DNA of 64,000 bases, taken from Mycobacterium sp. EPa45 (lineage in GTDB: Bacteria > Actinomycetota > Actinomycetes > Mycobacteriales > Mycobacteriaceae). The stretch is taken from NCBI RefSeq assembly GCF_001021385.1, contig NZ_CP011773.1, forward strand, positions 1,984,001-2,048,000, read 5' to 3'. Below, one piece after another: positions 1 to 7,985 of this stretch; positions within the stretch are counted from its first letter, which is position 1; each line of letters opens with the position of its first letter. Position numbers and translations under genes: made by a program. The notes beneath the pieces were generated by a model. It had not been told where the DNA came from and did no database searches. It worked only from the letters and a program-made list of their open reading frames with translations.

Positions 1-736
1 GCAGGTTGACCACCGTCCCGGTCTCCGCGCACGCCGCCATCATCGGCTCCCAGTAACCGGAGTGGATGGTCGGCAGCCCCAGCAGCGCCGGGTTCTCGCT
101 GAAGGTCACCGCATGGAATCCGCGCTCGGCGTTCTCGTGGATCATCCTGGCACCCACTCCCGGATCGAGCAGCCAGGGCAGCTGGCAGGGAATGATCCGG
201 TCGGGGTAGGCCCCAGCCCACGCCTCGATGTGCCAGTCGTTCCAGGCCCGCACCGACGCCATGGCCAGGTCGCGGTCGGTGGTCACCTGCTGCAGCCGCT
301 GGCCGGCGAACCCGGGCAGGAACGATGGGAAGTTCAGTGACGCGTACACGCCGTTGATATCCATGTCCTTGACCCGGGCATGGATATCCCAAGCACCGCG
401 GCGCATTTCGTCGAACCGGGCCGGTTCGAAGCCGTACTCCGACACCGGCCGGCCGACGACCGCGTTGAACCCGACGTTGGGCAGCGACTGCCCGTCATAC
501 ATCCAGGTCTGACCGCCGTCCTCGGTGTCGACCACCCGCGGGGCCCGGTCGGCGAACTTGCTCGGCACCCGGCCCTCGAACGTGTCCGGCGGCTCGACGA
601 TGTGGTCGTCGACGGAGATGACGGTGTAAAACCGTTCGGCGCGTTCGGGTTCGGGCAGGAACGTGACGGTGCGGTCGGCGCCGGTCTTGGCGGTGGTGAA
701 GTTGAGGTTCGACTGCAATTCGTCGATGGAAGCCAT
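1..736 (-). CDS. Amidohydrolase family protein (partial, 3' end outside window)
   Basis: Reads on the minus strand from an ATG at 736 and continues past the left edge, so only the first 245 or so residues are visible. The N-terminal half has the TIM-barrel amidohydrolase signature SVDDHIVEPPDTF, in which D-x-H takes the place of the usual H-x-H metal motif, as in decarboxylase-like members related to ACMSD. Later segments (MASVRAWNDW, CQLPW, GFHAVTFSENP) also fit this family. It follows the class II aldolase by 12 bases and the acyl-CoA ligase lies further upstream, so the three look co-transcribed. The substrate is unknown; a decarboxylase or hydrolase of a carboxylated or CoA-linked intermediate is an inference. 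Confidence 0.85.
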   Translation of the reverse strand, partial: MASIDELQSNLNFTTAKTGADRTVTFLPEPERAERFYTVISVDDHIVEPPDTFEGRVPSKFADRAPRVVDTEDGGQTWMYDGQSLPNVGFNAVVGRPVSEYGFEPARFDEMRRGAWDIHARVKDMDINGVYASLNFPSFLPGFAGQRLQQVTTDRDLAMASVRAWNDWHIEAWAGAYPDRIIPCQLPWLLDPGVGARMIHENAERGFHAVTFSENPALLGLPTIHSGYWEPMMAACAETGTVVNL

Positions 737-748
737 GGGAGTTCCCTT

Positions 749-1555
749 TCAGTCCAGCACGCCGCGGTCGGCCTTGATGGTCATGCGCGCCGCGCCGGCC
801 CAGTACACGTCGGCGGCGCGTTCGATCAGCGAGGCCCGCATGCCGACCAGGTCGCCGTGGTTCATCTTCGACGGGGTGCGCCCGCTGACCAGCACGTCGT
901 AGGCCAGCCGGCACACCCGCTCGATGGAGACCGCCCGGTACACCGCCGCGGCCAGGTCGTGTCCGGTGGCGATCACGCCGTGGTTGGCCAGGATCACCAG
1001 GTTGGCGGAACCGATCTGACCGGCCAGTTCGGCTGCGCGCCAGGGAGTGTCGATCTCGCCGTCGTACTTCTCGACCAGATACATGTCATCGAGGAACAAC
1101 GCCCCGGTCTGGTGGACGAGCTGGGGCAGCATTCCCAGCGCCGCGATGAGGCTGACGTAGTAGGGATGGTTGTGGATCACCACCCTGGAATCGGGTCGCT
1201 GCCGGTGGATTTCGGTGTGGATGTGGATGGCCGGCGTGACGTCCCAGCGGCCGCGGACCACGTGTGCGTTCTCGTCGACGACGCAGATGTCGGATGCGGT
1301 CAATTCCTGCCACCACAGCCCCCACGGGTTGACGTACATCTCGGAGCGAGGCTTGTCCGAGCGACCATCCGGCCCGGTCTGGCCATCGGGCTGCCAGGTG
1401 ATGTGGCCGGCCATGTTCTCGGCGAAACCGATCTCGGCGAGGTGGCGGAACGCGATCGCCATCTTCTGCTCGTCGGTGAGGTCGACGCCGATGGGCGGCG
1501 TCTTCGACGGGGCCCAGACTCCCAGGCCGCCCCGGCGCACTTCCGATGTGCTCAT
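749..1555 (-). CDS. Class II aldolase/adducin family protein
   Basis: 268 residues from an ATG at 1555 that overlaps the TGA of the upstream ligase gene in an ATGA, which fixes this start over a longer in-frame reading. The class II aldolase/adducin fold is shown by the metal-binding region HTEIH...HNHPYY and a third histidine in ANHGVIATG. Family members cleave or epimerise phosphorylated sugars, but many actinobacterial copies, like this one, sit with acyl-CoA ligases and amidohydrolases in catabolic clusters and have no known substrate. Translation is probably coupled to the ligase. The chemistry is likely a metal-dependent retro-aldol or decarboxylation. Confidence 0.88.
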   Translation of the reverse strand: MSTSEVRRGGLGVWAPSKTPPIGVDLTDEQKMAIAFRHLAEIGFAENMAGHITWQPDGQTGPDGRSDKPRSEMYVNPWGLWWQELTASDICVVDENAHVVRGRWDVTPAIHIHTEIHRQRPDSRVVIHNHPYYVSLIAALGMLPQLVHQTGALFLDDMYLVEKYDGEIDTPWRAAELAGQIGSANLVILANHGVIATGHDLAAAVYRAVSIERVCRLAYDVLVSGRTPSKMNHGDLVGMRASLIERAADVYWAGAARMTIKADRGVLD

Positions 1556-3147
1556 GATCGCTCCAGTATCGAGTGGATGGTTTCCCGGAGTTGGCCTTTG
1601 GCGATCTTTCCGCCGGAGGATCGTGGCAGCTCGTCGAGCACCTCGAGTCGTTCGGGCAGCAATTCCTTGGAGACCCCCTGCTGCAGCAGGTGCTCGACCA
1701 GCGCGGGCAGCTCGAGGGTGTCGCCGGGATTCTTGAGTTCGGCGAACACACACACCCGCTCGCCGAACAGGGGATCGGGCATGGCCACGGCCGCGGCTAC
1801 CGCGATGGCGGGGTGGCTGGCCACGACCTCCTCGACGGCGACCGCGCTGATGTTCTTACCGCCGCGCAGGATGAAGTCCGAGGTTCGGCCCGCCAGCACC
1901 AGGTAGCCGTCCTCGTCCAGGTCGCAGATGTCGCCCATCCGCATCCAGCCGTCCTTGGTGTACAGCTTGTCGTGGTCGGTGCCGCCCAGATAGCCCAGGC
2001 TGAGCGCCGGCCCGCGGCAGACTGGCTGTCCGCGACCGGATTTCGTGACGTCGTCATCGCCGTCGAACAGCCGGACCTGCATTTCGGGGACGATGCGCCC
2101 GGCGGTCCGCAACCGGTGGTGCAGCGAGTCGTTGACGGTGGTGGCACTGAGCATGCCGGTTTCGTTGGACCCGTAGAACTGCAGGATCGTGACCCCGGTC
2201 AGCTCCTCGAACTGCGCGGCCTGCGTGTATGGCAGCGGCTCCCCGCCGGTGAACACCACCCGCAGGCTGGAAAGGTCGCGCTCGCGCGAGGCGTGGTTGG
2301 CCAGGATCATCATCAATTGCGTACTCACGCAGCACAACACGGTCACACGATGACGCTCGATGGCGGCGCAGGTTGCGGCGGCGTCGAACCGCTCGATGCG
2401 TACGGTCGTCGCCCCGAGGTAGATCGGCGTCGTGTGGGAGGTCCAGATCCCGAAGCCGAACGGGGTGGGGATCACCGGCAGGACGATGTCGTCGGTCGTC
2501 AGTTCACCGTTGGCGACGGCCTTCTGGTGAAAGTAATGCCACCGATTCTGGTTGTGGACAACGCATTTCGGTAGTCCGGTGGTACCCGAAGTGGAGTTGA
2601 TCAGGAAAGGGTCGTCAGGCCCCACCGGTGAGAGTCCGGACATCGAACCCGGGGAGGGCTCGATGGCGAGGTCGCCGGCGCCGATCACCACGGCCGGCAC
2701 CGCAGCCTCGGCACCTGCCTGTGCGGCCTGCGGGGAGCGACCCTCGTCGCTTATCAGGAGCGAGGGTTGGGCGGTCCGCATGATCTGTGCGGCCTCCCGC
2801 ACGCCGGCCCGTGCGCCGAGGCCGACACTCACCGCGCCGCAACGTTCGATCGCCACCAGCAGGACGTGAATGGCAATGCTGTCGCGGTGCCAGATCGCCA
2901 CCCGGTCACCGGGCGCCACACCCCGCCGATGGAGCTGCACAGCCAGGTTGGTGGCGGCATTGTCGAACTCCGGCCAGGTCAGTGCCCGTTCGGGTGGGTC
3001 GAGGCTGAAGTCGATGTAGGCCGCTTTGTCCGGCGCCGCGGCGGCGTTGCGACGGACGCAGTCGGACAGCGTCGTGTCCGTCCACCAGCCGGCCGCCCGG
3101 TATCGCGCCGCTTCGGCACTGGTCGTGGCGGCAGCGTCGACAGCCAT
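1552..3147 (-). CDS. AMP-dependent acyl-CoA ligase
   Basis: 531 residues, first gene of the minus-strand unit. It activates a carboxylic acid to its CoA thioester through an acyl-adenylate. The ANL motifs are present in order: P-loop-like STSGTTGLPKCVV near residue 190, FYGSNETG, MGDICDLDEDGYLVLAGRTSDFI, and the C-terminal catalytic lysine in SSGGKIAKGQ. TTG (3153), GTG (3150) and ATG (3147) are all possible starts. I chose ATG 3147 because a TATGAT -10 lies six bases upstream, the spacing of a leaderless mycobacterial transcript. The unit probably converts an organic acid to CoA ester and then cleaves it; the acid cannot be named. Confidence 0.9.
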   Translation of the reverse strand: MAVDAAATTSAEAARYRAAGWWTDTTLSDCVRRNAAAAPDKAAYIDFSLDPPERALTWPEFDNAATNLAVQLHRRGVAPGDRVAIWHRDSIAIHVLLVAIERCGAVSVGLGARAGVREAAQIMRTAQPSLLISDEGRSPQAAQAGAEAAVPAVVIGAGDLAIEPSPGSMSGLSPVGPDDPFLINSTSGTTGLPKCVVHNQNRWHYFHQKAVANGELTTDDIVLPVIPTPFGFGIWTSHTTPIYLGATTVRIERFDAAATCAAIERHRVTVLCCVSTQLMMILANHASRERDLSSLRVVFTGGEPLPYTQAAQFEELTGVTILQFYGSNETGMLSATTVNDSLHHRLRTAGRIVPEMQVRLFDGDDDVTKSGRGQPVCRGPALSLGYLGGTDHDKLYTKDGWMRMGDICDLDEDGYLVLAGRTSDFILRGGKNISAVAVEEVVASHPAIAVAAAVAMPDPLFGERVCVFAELKNPGDTLELPALVEHLLQQGVSKELLPERLEVLDELPRSSGGKIAKGQLRETIHSILERS

Positions 3148-3153
3148 CACCAA

Positions 3154-3159
3154 ATCATA
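3154..3159 (-). promoter_or_regulatory. -10 element TATGAT of a likely leaderless promoter
   Basis: On the minus strand TATGAT is followed by six bases and then ATG at 3147. This matches the TANNNT-N6/7-start spacing of mycobacterial leaderless mRNAs, and there is no Shine-Dalgarno sequence. The site lies in the 30-base gap before the end of the GntR gene. Confidence 0.5.
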
Positions 3160-3177
3160 TGAAAATAAGGCGGCGCG

Positions 3178-3941
3178 TCAATGATCCCAGTGCCGGACCA
3201 TCGCGGGGTCGACGGATCCCGCGGAGCCCGGGTAGTGCTGTGCGGTGATCAGATGCGCGGCGGCCAGGTCATGGGCCAGGTGCGCATCGCCGGCCTCGAT
3301 GGCGTCGATCACCCGCCGGTGTTCCTCGAGGACTGCCAACCGCTCGTCGACGGGGATGGCGCCCTCATCGCTCACCCGAGTGGACCAGCCCTGTTCGTGT
3401 GCCGACCACAGCGTCTCCAGGGCCCCGGCGAGCATGATCATGGTCTGGTTCCCGCACAACGCGACCAGCGCCTCGTGGAAGCGCCGGCTGGCCGAGATCG
3501 CGCGCTGGAAGTCATCGGCGGCGTCGACGGCTTCGGCATGCAGTTCCCGCAGCGCCGGAACGACGGCGTGCCCCGGTCGGCGCGCTCGGCGCACAGAGCC
3601 GCACACGCCGGCTCCATCTGCCGTAGTGCGCCCCCGACGTCGGCCAGGCTCACGTCCTGCGATCCGAGAACCAGGCCGATCGTGTACGCGACATTCGCGG
3701 CGTTGGGCCGGCGCACCACCGCACCACCGAGCTTGCCCCGGCGCACCCGCAGCAGTCCCTCGGCCTCCAGGATCCGCATGGCTTCACGCAACGACGGCTT
3801 GCTGACCGGGAACTCCCGCAGCAGTTCGTCCTCTTTGGGAAGGATGCTGCCGTCGGCGAGCTCGCCCAACAGAATTCGCCGTCGCAGTTGATCGGCAACC
3901 TGCTCGGCGAGGCGGCGGAATTGAATCGTCGGTTCGGACAC
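3178..3941 (-). pseudogene. GntR/FadR-type regulator with a -1 frameshift
   Basis: Two overlapping minus-strand frames together make one FadR-subfamily regulator of about 254 residues. The GTG start at 3941 gives the winged helix-turn-helix (QVADQLRRRIL, LPKEDELLREF, SKPSLREAMRILEAEGLL). The FCD ligand-binding domain begins in that frame (MEPACAALCAERADRG) and continues one frame over (HAVVPALRELHAEAVDAADD to RHWDH, stop at 3178). The break falls at the CCCC run 3571-3574 (GGGG in the coding sense); one extra G would restore the frame. It is either a true inactivating deletion or a homopolymer sequencing error. Its position divergent from the reductase and downstream of nothing else suggests it controlled the two flanking units. 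Confidence 0.8.
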
Positions 3942-3964
3942 TTATTTCTGTCTGCTGGTAAGTG
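3939..3964. promoter_or_regulatory. Inverted repeat CACTTA-N14-TAAGTG between GntR gene and reductase
   Basis: A perfect 6-base inverted repeat overlaps the GTG start of the GntR gene and lies 45 bases ahead of the divergent reductase gene. It is a plausible GntR autoregulatory operator. The 14-base spacer is wider than in classical FadR sites, so the assignment is tentative. Confidence 0.35.
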
Positions 3965-4008
3965 TGTGCATCGTACAAGGGTTGCCGGACTAGACGAGGA
4001 GAGCAGCG

Positions 4009-5001
4009 ATGGCGACGATGATGGCAATAGGTTCGTTCGCCGGCTTGCCGATCGACGATCCGCAGGCATTGCAGGACGTCGAGATCGACATACCCGAACT
4101 GCGTCCCCGCGACGTGCTGGTCGAGGTGGCCGCGGTGTCGGTCAACCCGGTCGACATCAAACGGCGTCAGACCCTCGAGCCCAGCAGCACGCCGGTGATC
4201 CTCGGCTTCGACGCGGCCGGTGTCGTCACCGCCGTCGGGCCGGACGTCAGCACGTTGTCCGTCGGTGACGAGGTCTGGTACGCCGGCGACATCTCCCGGC
4301 CTGGCACCAACGCCCAGCTGCACGCGGTCGACGAACGGATCGTGTCGCGCAAACCGCGGTCACTGTCATTCGCCGACGCGGCGGCGTTGCCCTTGACGAC
4401 GATCACCGCGTGGGAATCGCTGTTCGACCGATTCGAACTCACCCGGGAGTCACGCGGCGACTTGCTGATCATGGGTGCCGCCGGCGGTGTCGGCTCTGTG
4501 ATGATCCAGTTGGCCAAGGCGCTGACCGGCGTGCGGGTGATCGGCACGGCGAGCCGCGCGGAGTCCCGCCAGTGGGCCGGCGACCTGGGCGCGGACGTGG
4601 TCATCGACCACCACAACCTGCGCAGTGAGGCGCTTGCCGCCGCGGCCGACGGCATCGACTGGGTGTTCTCGCCGCATTCGGCGGGCAACGTCGAGGACTA
4701 TGCCGAGATCCTGAAGCCGTTCGGCCATGTCGTCGCGATCGACGACCCGAAGGACCTGGACCTGATGCCGCTCAAGACCAAGAGCATCGCCTGGCATTGG
4801 GAGTTCATGTTCACCAGAGCGCTGTTTGCGCTGCCGGGTCAGCAGGAGTTGCTCGCCGCAACGGCGCAGCTGGTGGATGAGGGGATCATTCGCAGCACCG
4901 TCACGAAGACGATCGACGATTTCAGCGCGGCGGGTCTGCGAGAGGCCCATAAAGCGGTCGAATCTGGCCGCATGGTGGGCAAGATTGTCGTCCGCCGATG
5001 A
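4009..5001 (+). CDS. Medium-chain dehydrogenase/reductase, zinc-independent quinone oxidoreductase type
   Basis: 330 residues. The GroES-like N-terminal domain (VAAVSVNPVDIKRRQ, ILGFDAAGVVTAVG) is followed by a Rossmann domain with the nucleotide-binding motif MGAAGGVGSVMIQLAK near residue 155. The structural-zinc cysteine cluster is absent. The overall pattern fits the TIGR02817-like zinc-type alcohol dehydrogenase subfamily that reduces quinones or enals with NADPH. GAGGAG precedes ATG 4009 at good spacing; ATG 4018 is a weaker alternative. It is divergent from the broken GntR gene and stands alone, so it is likely controlled from the shared 67-base intergenic region. Confidence 0.88.
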   Translation: MATMMAIGSFAGLPIDDPQALQDVEIDIPELRPRDVLVEVAAVSVNPVDIKRRQTLEPSSTPVILGFDAAGVVTAVGPDVSTLSVGDEVWYAGDISRPGTNAQLHAVDERIVSRKPRSLSFADAAALPLTTITAWESLFDRFELTRESRGDLLIMGAAGGVGSVMIQLAKALTGVRVIGTASRAESRQWAGDLGADVVIDHHNLRSEALAAAADGIDWVFSPHSAGNVEDYAEILKPFGHVVAIDDPKDLDLMPLKTKSIAWHWEFMFTRALFALPGQQELLAATAQLVDEGIIRSTVTKTIDDFSAAGLREAHKAVESGRMVGKIVVRR

Positions 5002-5027
5002 TGGCGGGGCGGCCGACCGCACCCAAA

Positions 5028-5039
5028 GGCGGGTCCGCC
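5028..5039 (-). terminator. Short GC hairpin followed by T run
   Basis: On the minus strand GGCGG-AC-CCGCC is followed by TTTGGG. It lies 20 bases beyond the stop of the possible 18-residue ORF at 5059-5115 and in the tail of the convergent reductase gene. The stem is only five base pairs, so this is a weak call. Confidence 0.3.
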
Positions 5040-5058
5040 GTCGCCGCCGGTGGCGGGC

Positions 5059-5115
5059 TTACTTGTGCGCGGGGCGCTTCAGCAGGAACTGAAGCCAGCG
5101 AACGTCGATCAACAT
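5059..5115 (-). CDS. Possible leaderless small ORF, 18 residues
   Basis: Minus-strand ATG at 5115 encodes MLIDVRWLQFLLKRPAHK and stops at TAA. A TACGTT -10 (5123-5128) sits seven bases upstream, which is the leaderless spacing, and there is no ribosome-binding site. The peptide is basic at its C-terminus with a hydrophobic centre. Directly upstream is the nested palindrome at 5131-5207. I recognise no family. It could be a regulatory or membrane-active peptide, or chance; only the promoter spacing and the otherwise geneless context support it. Confidence 0.35.
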   Translation of the reverse strand: MLIDVRWLQFLLKRPAHK

Positions 5116-5130
5116 GAGGTTCAACGTATG

Positions 5131-5207
5131 GGCCAAAATTAAGGTGGCAAGCTCTTAGCGGTAATACGTCGCTAAGAATATTTGCCAGAACGCCATTAAT
5201 TTCGGCC
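5131..5207. repeat. AT-rich nested inverted repeat (77 bases)
   Basis: Outer arms GGCCAAAATTAA (5131-5142) and TTAATTTCGGCC (5196-5207) match with one mismatch. Middle arms GGCAA (5146-5150) and TTGCC (5182-5186) and inner arms CTTAGCG (5154-5160) and CGCTAAG (5170-5176) match perfectly, around a nine-base centre. It lies between the convergent reductase and flavin monooxygenase genes and is far more AT-rich than its surroundings. It could be a transcription-factor site, a bidirectional terminator, or the remains of a mobile element's inverted ends. Confidence 0.7.
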
Positions 5208-5267
5208 TGGCCAGCGGTTCTGCGCGAGCCCGCGTGACGCTTTGATTGCGAGAAAGCAGCGTGAGCG

Positions 5268-6773
5268 TTACTTCCCGGAAGCCGCTCCGTGGTCATCGAC
5301 GCGGGACCGTTCGACGCTCGACCAGTAGCTGCGCTCCCGCTCGGTGAATTCGTTGTCGGTGATGGCGCCGAATGCGGCCGCCTCCCTGGCGAACCGGTCG
5401 GCCGCGTCGGGCAACGCGTCGGGACCGTCGAGCCGGAAGCAGCTCGGCGCAAGTGGTCCGAAGAGTAGCGCCCGCTGCAGATCCGGCCAATTCTCCAGTC
5501 GCGGCTCGACACCTGCAGCCCGGGCAAAACTGATGGCGGCCAGGTTCATTCGCGTCTTGCGTGGCCCGGCTGCGCGGCACGCGGCGACGGCGTTCCGCTG
5601 GTCAGTGTCATGGGCTTCGATGACGCCGCCCCAGCTGTAGGCGATCCATCGGGCCTGCAATTCCAGAGGTACCAAATAGCCACCTGACTGGTCCCACATG
5701 CCCATGAAGGCCAGCCCCGGCAGGTCGGGGTGGAAGGTGTACTTGTCGGCGTCGAAGCCACCGGCATCGAGGTTCAGGGTCGCGCGAACGTCGCCGTCGA
5801 GGAACGGCAGGCTCAGCGTGAAACCCGTCCCGAACACGATGCCGTCGAATTCGTCGGTGTGCCCGTCACCGAACGTCACTGTGGGTCCGTCGATCGACCG
5901 CAGCCACGGCCGGACGCTGATCGATCCTTCCGCGACGGCCGGCAGATAGTTCTGGTTGAGCGTCACGCCGGCGGCAAAGAGTGAATCCGCCGGCCGCGGG
6001 GCGCCGTACTGCTCGGGGCTGCCGGCGGATTCGACGACGATCTCCTTGAGCTGGCGGTCGATCTCGGCGACGGGCAGCGCCTCGTCGGCCAGCGCCCCGT
6101 ATCGCGTGAACATTCGGTGATCCGACGGCACGCCCGCTACGAATTTCGGCAGCACGTAGCGCTGGCGCCGTTGGGTGACCGCGACGTGTTGCGCGCCGTG
6201 CCCGGCCATGTCGGCGGCGATCTCGAGGGCACTCACCGCGCACCCCGCGACCAGAACACGCTTGCCTCGATACGCCGCCGGGCCGCGGTATTCATACGAG
6301 GAGATCGCGCCGGCTGAGCCGGTGAAGGTATCCAGCCCGGGGACGGGTGGAACGAACGCGGAATGAAACCGGCCGGTGGCGACGACGACCTTGTCGAAGT
6401 GTTCGTCCCCACCGCCGTGACTGACCGCCCAGCGCTGCCCGGCGCGCGCGACGGCCTCGACACGAACGCCGAATCGGATGCGGGAGTCCAGCCCGAACAG
6501 GCGGGCGTAGCGGTGTAGGTAGTCGAGAATGTCGGCACCCGAGGGGAACACGAGATCGCCGTCGAGGGGCAGGTCGCTGAACGCGGTCAAGATGCGGCTG
6601 GTGTTGGTGTGCATGCCTGGCCACACACCGCTTCGCCCGGGCAGTGCGGTCCATTGACCGCCCAGCGTCGGACCCTGCTCGAAGATCGACGGCTCGAAGC
6701 CCTGCGACAGCAGCCACCGTGACACCACCAGCCCTGCCGGGCCTGCGCCGATCACTGCGACGTTCCCCGTCAT
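5268..6773 (-). CDS. Flavin-containing monooxygenase (FMO/BVMO-like)
   Basis: 501 residues from ATG 6773, placed 12 residues before the FAD-binding VIGAGPAGLVVSRWL; longer in-frame starts add a non-homologous arginine-rich lead. LGGQW and the second Rossmann motif RVLVAGCAVSALEIA for NADPH are present. The FMO fingerprint between them reads FTGSAGAISSYEYR, where the usual histidine of F-x-G-x-x-x-H-S is missing, so activity as a classical FMO is uncertain. ATGTGF-like GTGF near residue 375 closes the domain. It is divergent from the exported protease and ends beside the AT-rich palindrome. Oxygenation of a soft nucleophile or ketone is the family role; the substrate is unknown. Confidence 0.85.
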   Translation of the reverse strand: MTGNVAVIGAGPAGLVVSRWLLSQGFEPSIFEQGPTLGGQWTALPGRSGVWPGMHTNTSRILTAFSDLPLDGDLVFPSGADILDYLHRYARLFGLDSRIRFGVRVEAVARAGQRWAVSHGGGDEHFDKVVVATGRFHSAFVPPVPGLDTFTGSAGAISSYEYRGPAAYRGKRVLVAGCAVSALEIAADMAGHGAQHVAVTQRRQRYVLPKFVAGVPSDHRMFTRYGALADEALPVAEIDRQLKEIVVESAGSPEQYGAPRPADSLFAAGVTLNQNYLPAVAEGSISVRPWLRSIDGPTVTFGDGHTDEFDGIVFGTGFTLSLPFLDGDVRATLNLDAGGFDADKYTFHPDLPGLAFMGMWDQSGGYLVPLELQARWIAYSWGGVIEAHDTDQRNAVAACRAAGPRKTRMNLAAISFARAAGVEPRLENWPDLQRALLFGPLAPSCFRLDGPDALPDAADRFAREAAAFGAITDNEFTERERSYWSSVERSRVDDHGAASGK

Positions 6774-6832
6774 TCGGCGAAGTCTGCCACGGTCTGTCGT
6801 ACGATCGCCTCGATTTACGAGGGGAGACGGAA

Positions 6833-7479
6833 ATGGGAGTTGGCTGGCGGATTTCGCGCCTGGCGGGTGCGGTACTGGTCGCCGCGGTCGGCTTGGCCAG
6901 TCCTGCAGTGGCAGCGCCGCCGCCGACGCCCGGCATTGAGGTCGACGACGAAAGTGGCCGATGCACTGCAGGTTTCGCCGCGCAGGGCAATGACGGCAGC
7001 TACTACTTGCTGACCAGCGGGCACTGCGATGCGCACGACGGCTCGGATTGGACATACGGCAGCGACGACACCCTGCTCGGGACTATCAGCGCCAGCGAGG
7101 TGAACGGCGACAAGCGCGACGCCGCCATCATCCGCCTTGCCCCACAGGCCGGCGCACCAACGGTGATGTCGGCGGCCGGTACCCGGTGCGGGATGTGCTG
7201 GGCGCCAGCCAACCTCACGCCGGTATGCCGTTCTGCAAGGTTGGCGCCGTCACGGGGGAGACGTGCGGCGAGGTCAAAGGCGTCGAGGGCGACGTCGTCG
7301 AAGCGAGCGTCTACAGCCTCGAGGGGGACAGCGGCAGTCCGGGCTTCGTCAAGAATCCTGACGGCACCGTGAGTGCGGTCGGCGTCTTGATGTCTTCACC
7401 CGACGGGGATGACTACACCACTTACTTCACCCTGGTGCAGCCCCTCCTCGCGCAGTGGGGACTGCGGATCCTGCCCTGA
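6833..7479 (+). pseudogene. Secreted S1-family serine protease with a frameshift
   Basis: Starts at ATG 6833 after GGGGAGACGG, with a TACGAT -10 at 6800-6805. It has a signal peptide cut after PAVAA, then the catalytic His in TSGHCDAH and Asp in DKRDAAIIRL. The catalytic Ser (EGDSGSPGF) and the end of the protein (LAQWGLRILP) are in a different frame. The total length, 647 bases, is one short of a 215-residue protein. The missing base lies between about 7140 and 7225, perhaps in the GGCCGGTACCCGG or CGCCGGT stretch. Restored, it would be a chymotrypsin-fold exported protease of the mycobacterial type. It may be a true pseudogene or an assembly error. Confidence 0.8.
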
Positions 7480-7486
7480 CAGCGCG

Positions 7487-7978
7487 TCAGGCCGGCTGGC
7501 CGTACACCGCCACCACGACCGAGCGGTCCAGGCTGTTGACCGACCAGACGCCGATCGCGGTGTTTGCGCAATTGGACATGATCGCGAAGGCGGCCGGGTC
7601 GTAGTACCACTGGTTGATGACGTCGAGGTTGTTGATCGCCAGCGCGGGGTTGATGGCCACCGTCTGGGTGACTGTGCCACTGAAACCGGCTGCGGCGGCA
7701 CGACTCTGGGGGGTGGAGCCGTCGGAGCCGAGGTCGCCGTCGAGGGCGCGGTTGGTGAGCACATCGTTGGCGTGCCATTCGGCGGCCTGGGTCAGCGCAG
7801 GGTTCTTCTTGATGTCGGTGGAACAGCCGGCCTGGTGTTGGACGGTGTAGACGTTGGCGACGACGCCGTTGTTGAGACGGGTGTTGTCGGCGTGCGCGGC
7901 CGGTGCGACGGCCATGGCCAGCAGGGCTGCGGCGCCCGCTGCGATGCCGGTGTGAATTGTTCGGTGGTGCAACGTCAT
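7487..7978 (-). CDS. Secreted CAP/SCP-domain protein
   Basis: 163 residues with a signal peptide (GAAALLAMAVAPAAHA, cut before DNTRLN). The mature part has CAP-like elements: LNNGVVANVYTVQHQAGC, ALTQAAEWHANDVL and a C-terminal sheet ending VVVAVYGQPA. Two cysteines probably form a disulfide. Small secreted CAP proteins of this kind are common in mycobacteria and have no settled function. It lies eight bases downstream of the DUF732 gene and is probably co-transcribed with it, so the pair looks like an exported two-protein unit. It converges on the protease gene, whose stop is eight bases away. Confidence 0.85.
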   Translation of the reverse strand: MTLHHRTIHTGIAAGAAALLAMAVAPAAHADNTRLNNGVVANVYTVQHQAGCSTDIKKNPALTQAAEWHANDVLTNRALDGDLGSDGSTPQSRAAAAGFSGTVTQTVAINPALAINNLDVINQWYYDPAAFAIMSNCANTAIGVWSVNSLDRSVVVAVYGQPA

Positions 7979-7985
7979 TCCTTAC

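Noticed and set aside
380..1906. A 508-residue plus-strand open frame over the amidohydrolase/aldolase genes
   Set aside because: It lies antisense to three motif-bearing genes, is rich in Arg, Gly and Val with no recognisable domain, and reflects high-GC third-position bias.
5131..5207. Nested palindrome as terminal inverted repeats of an intact insertion sequence
   Set aside because: Only nine bases lie between the inner arms, there is no transposase, and no target-site duplication is visible.
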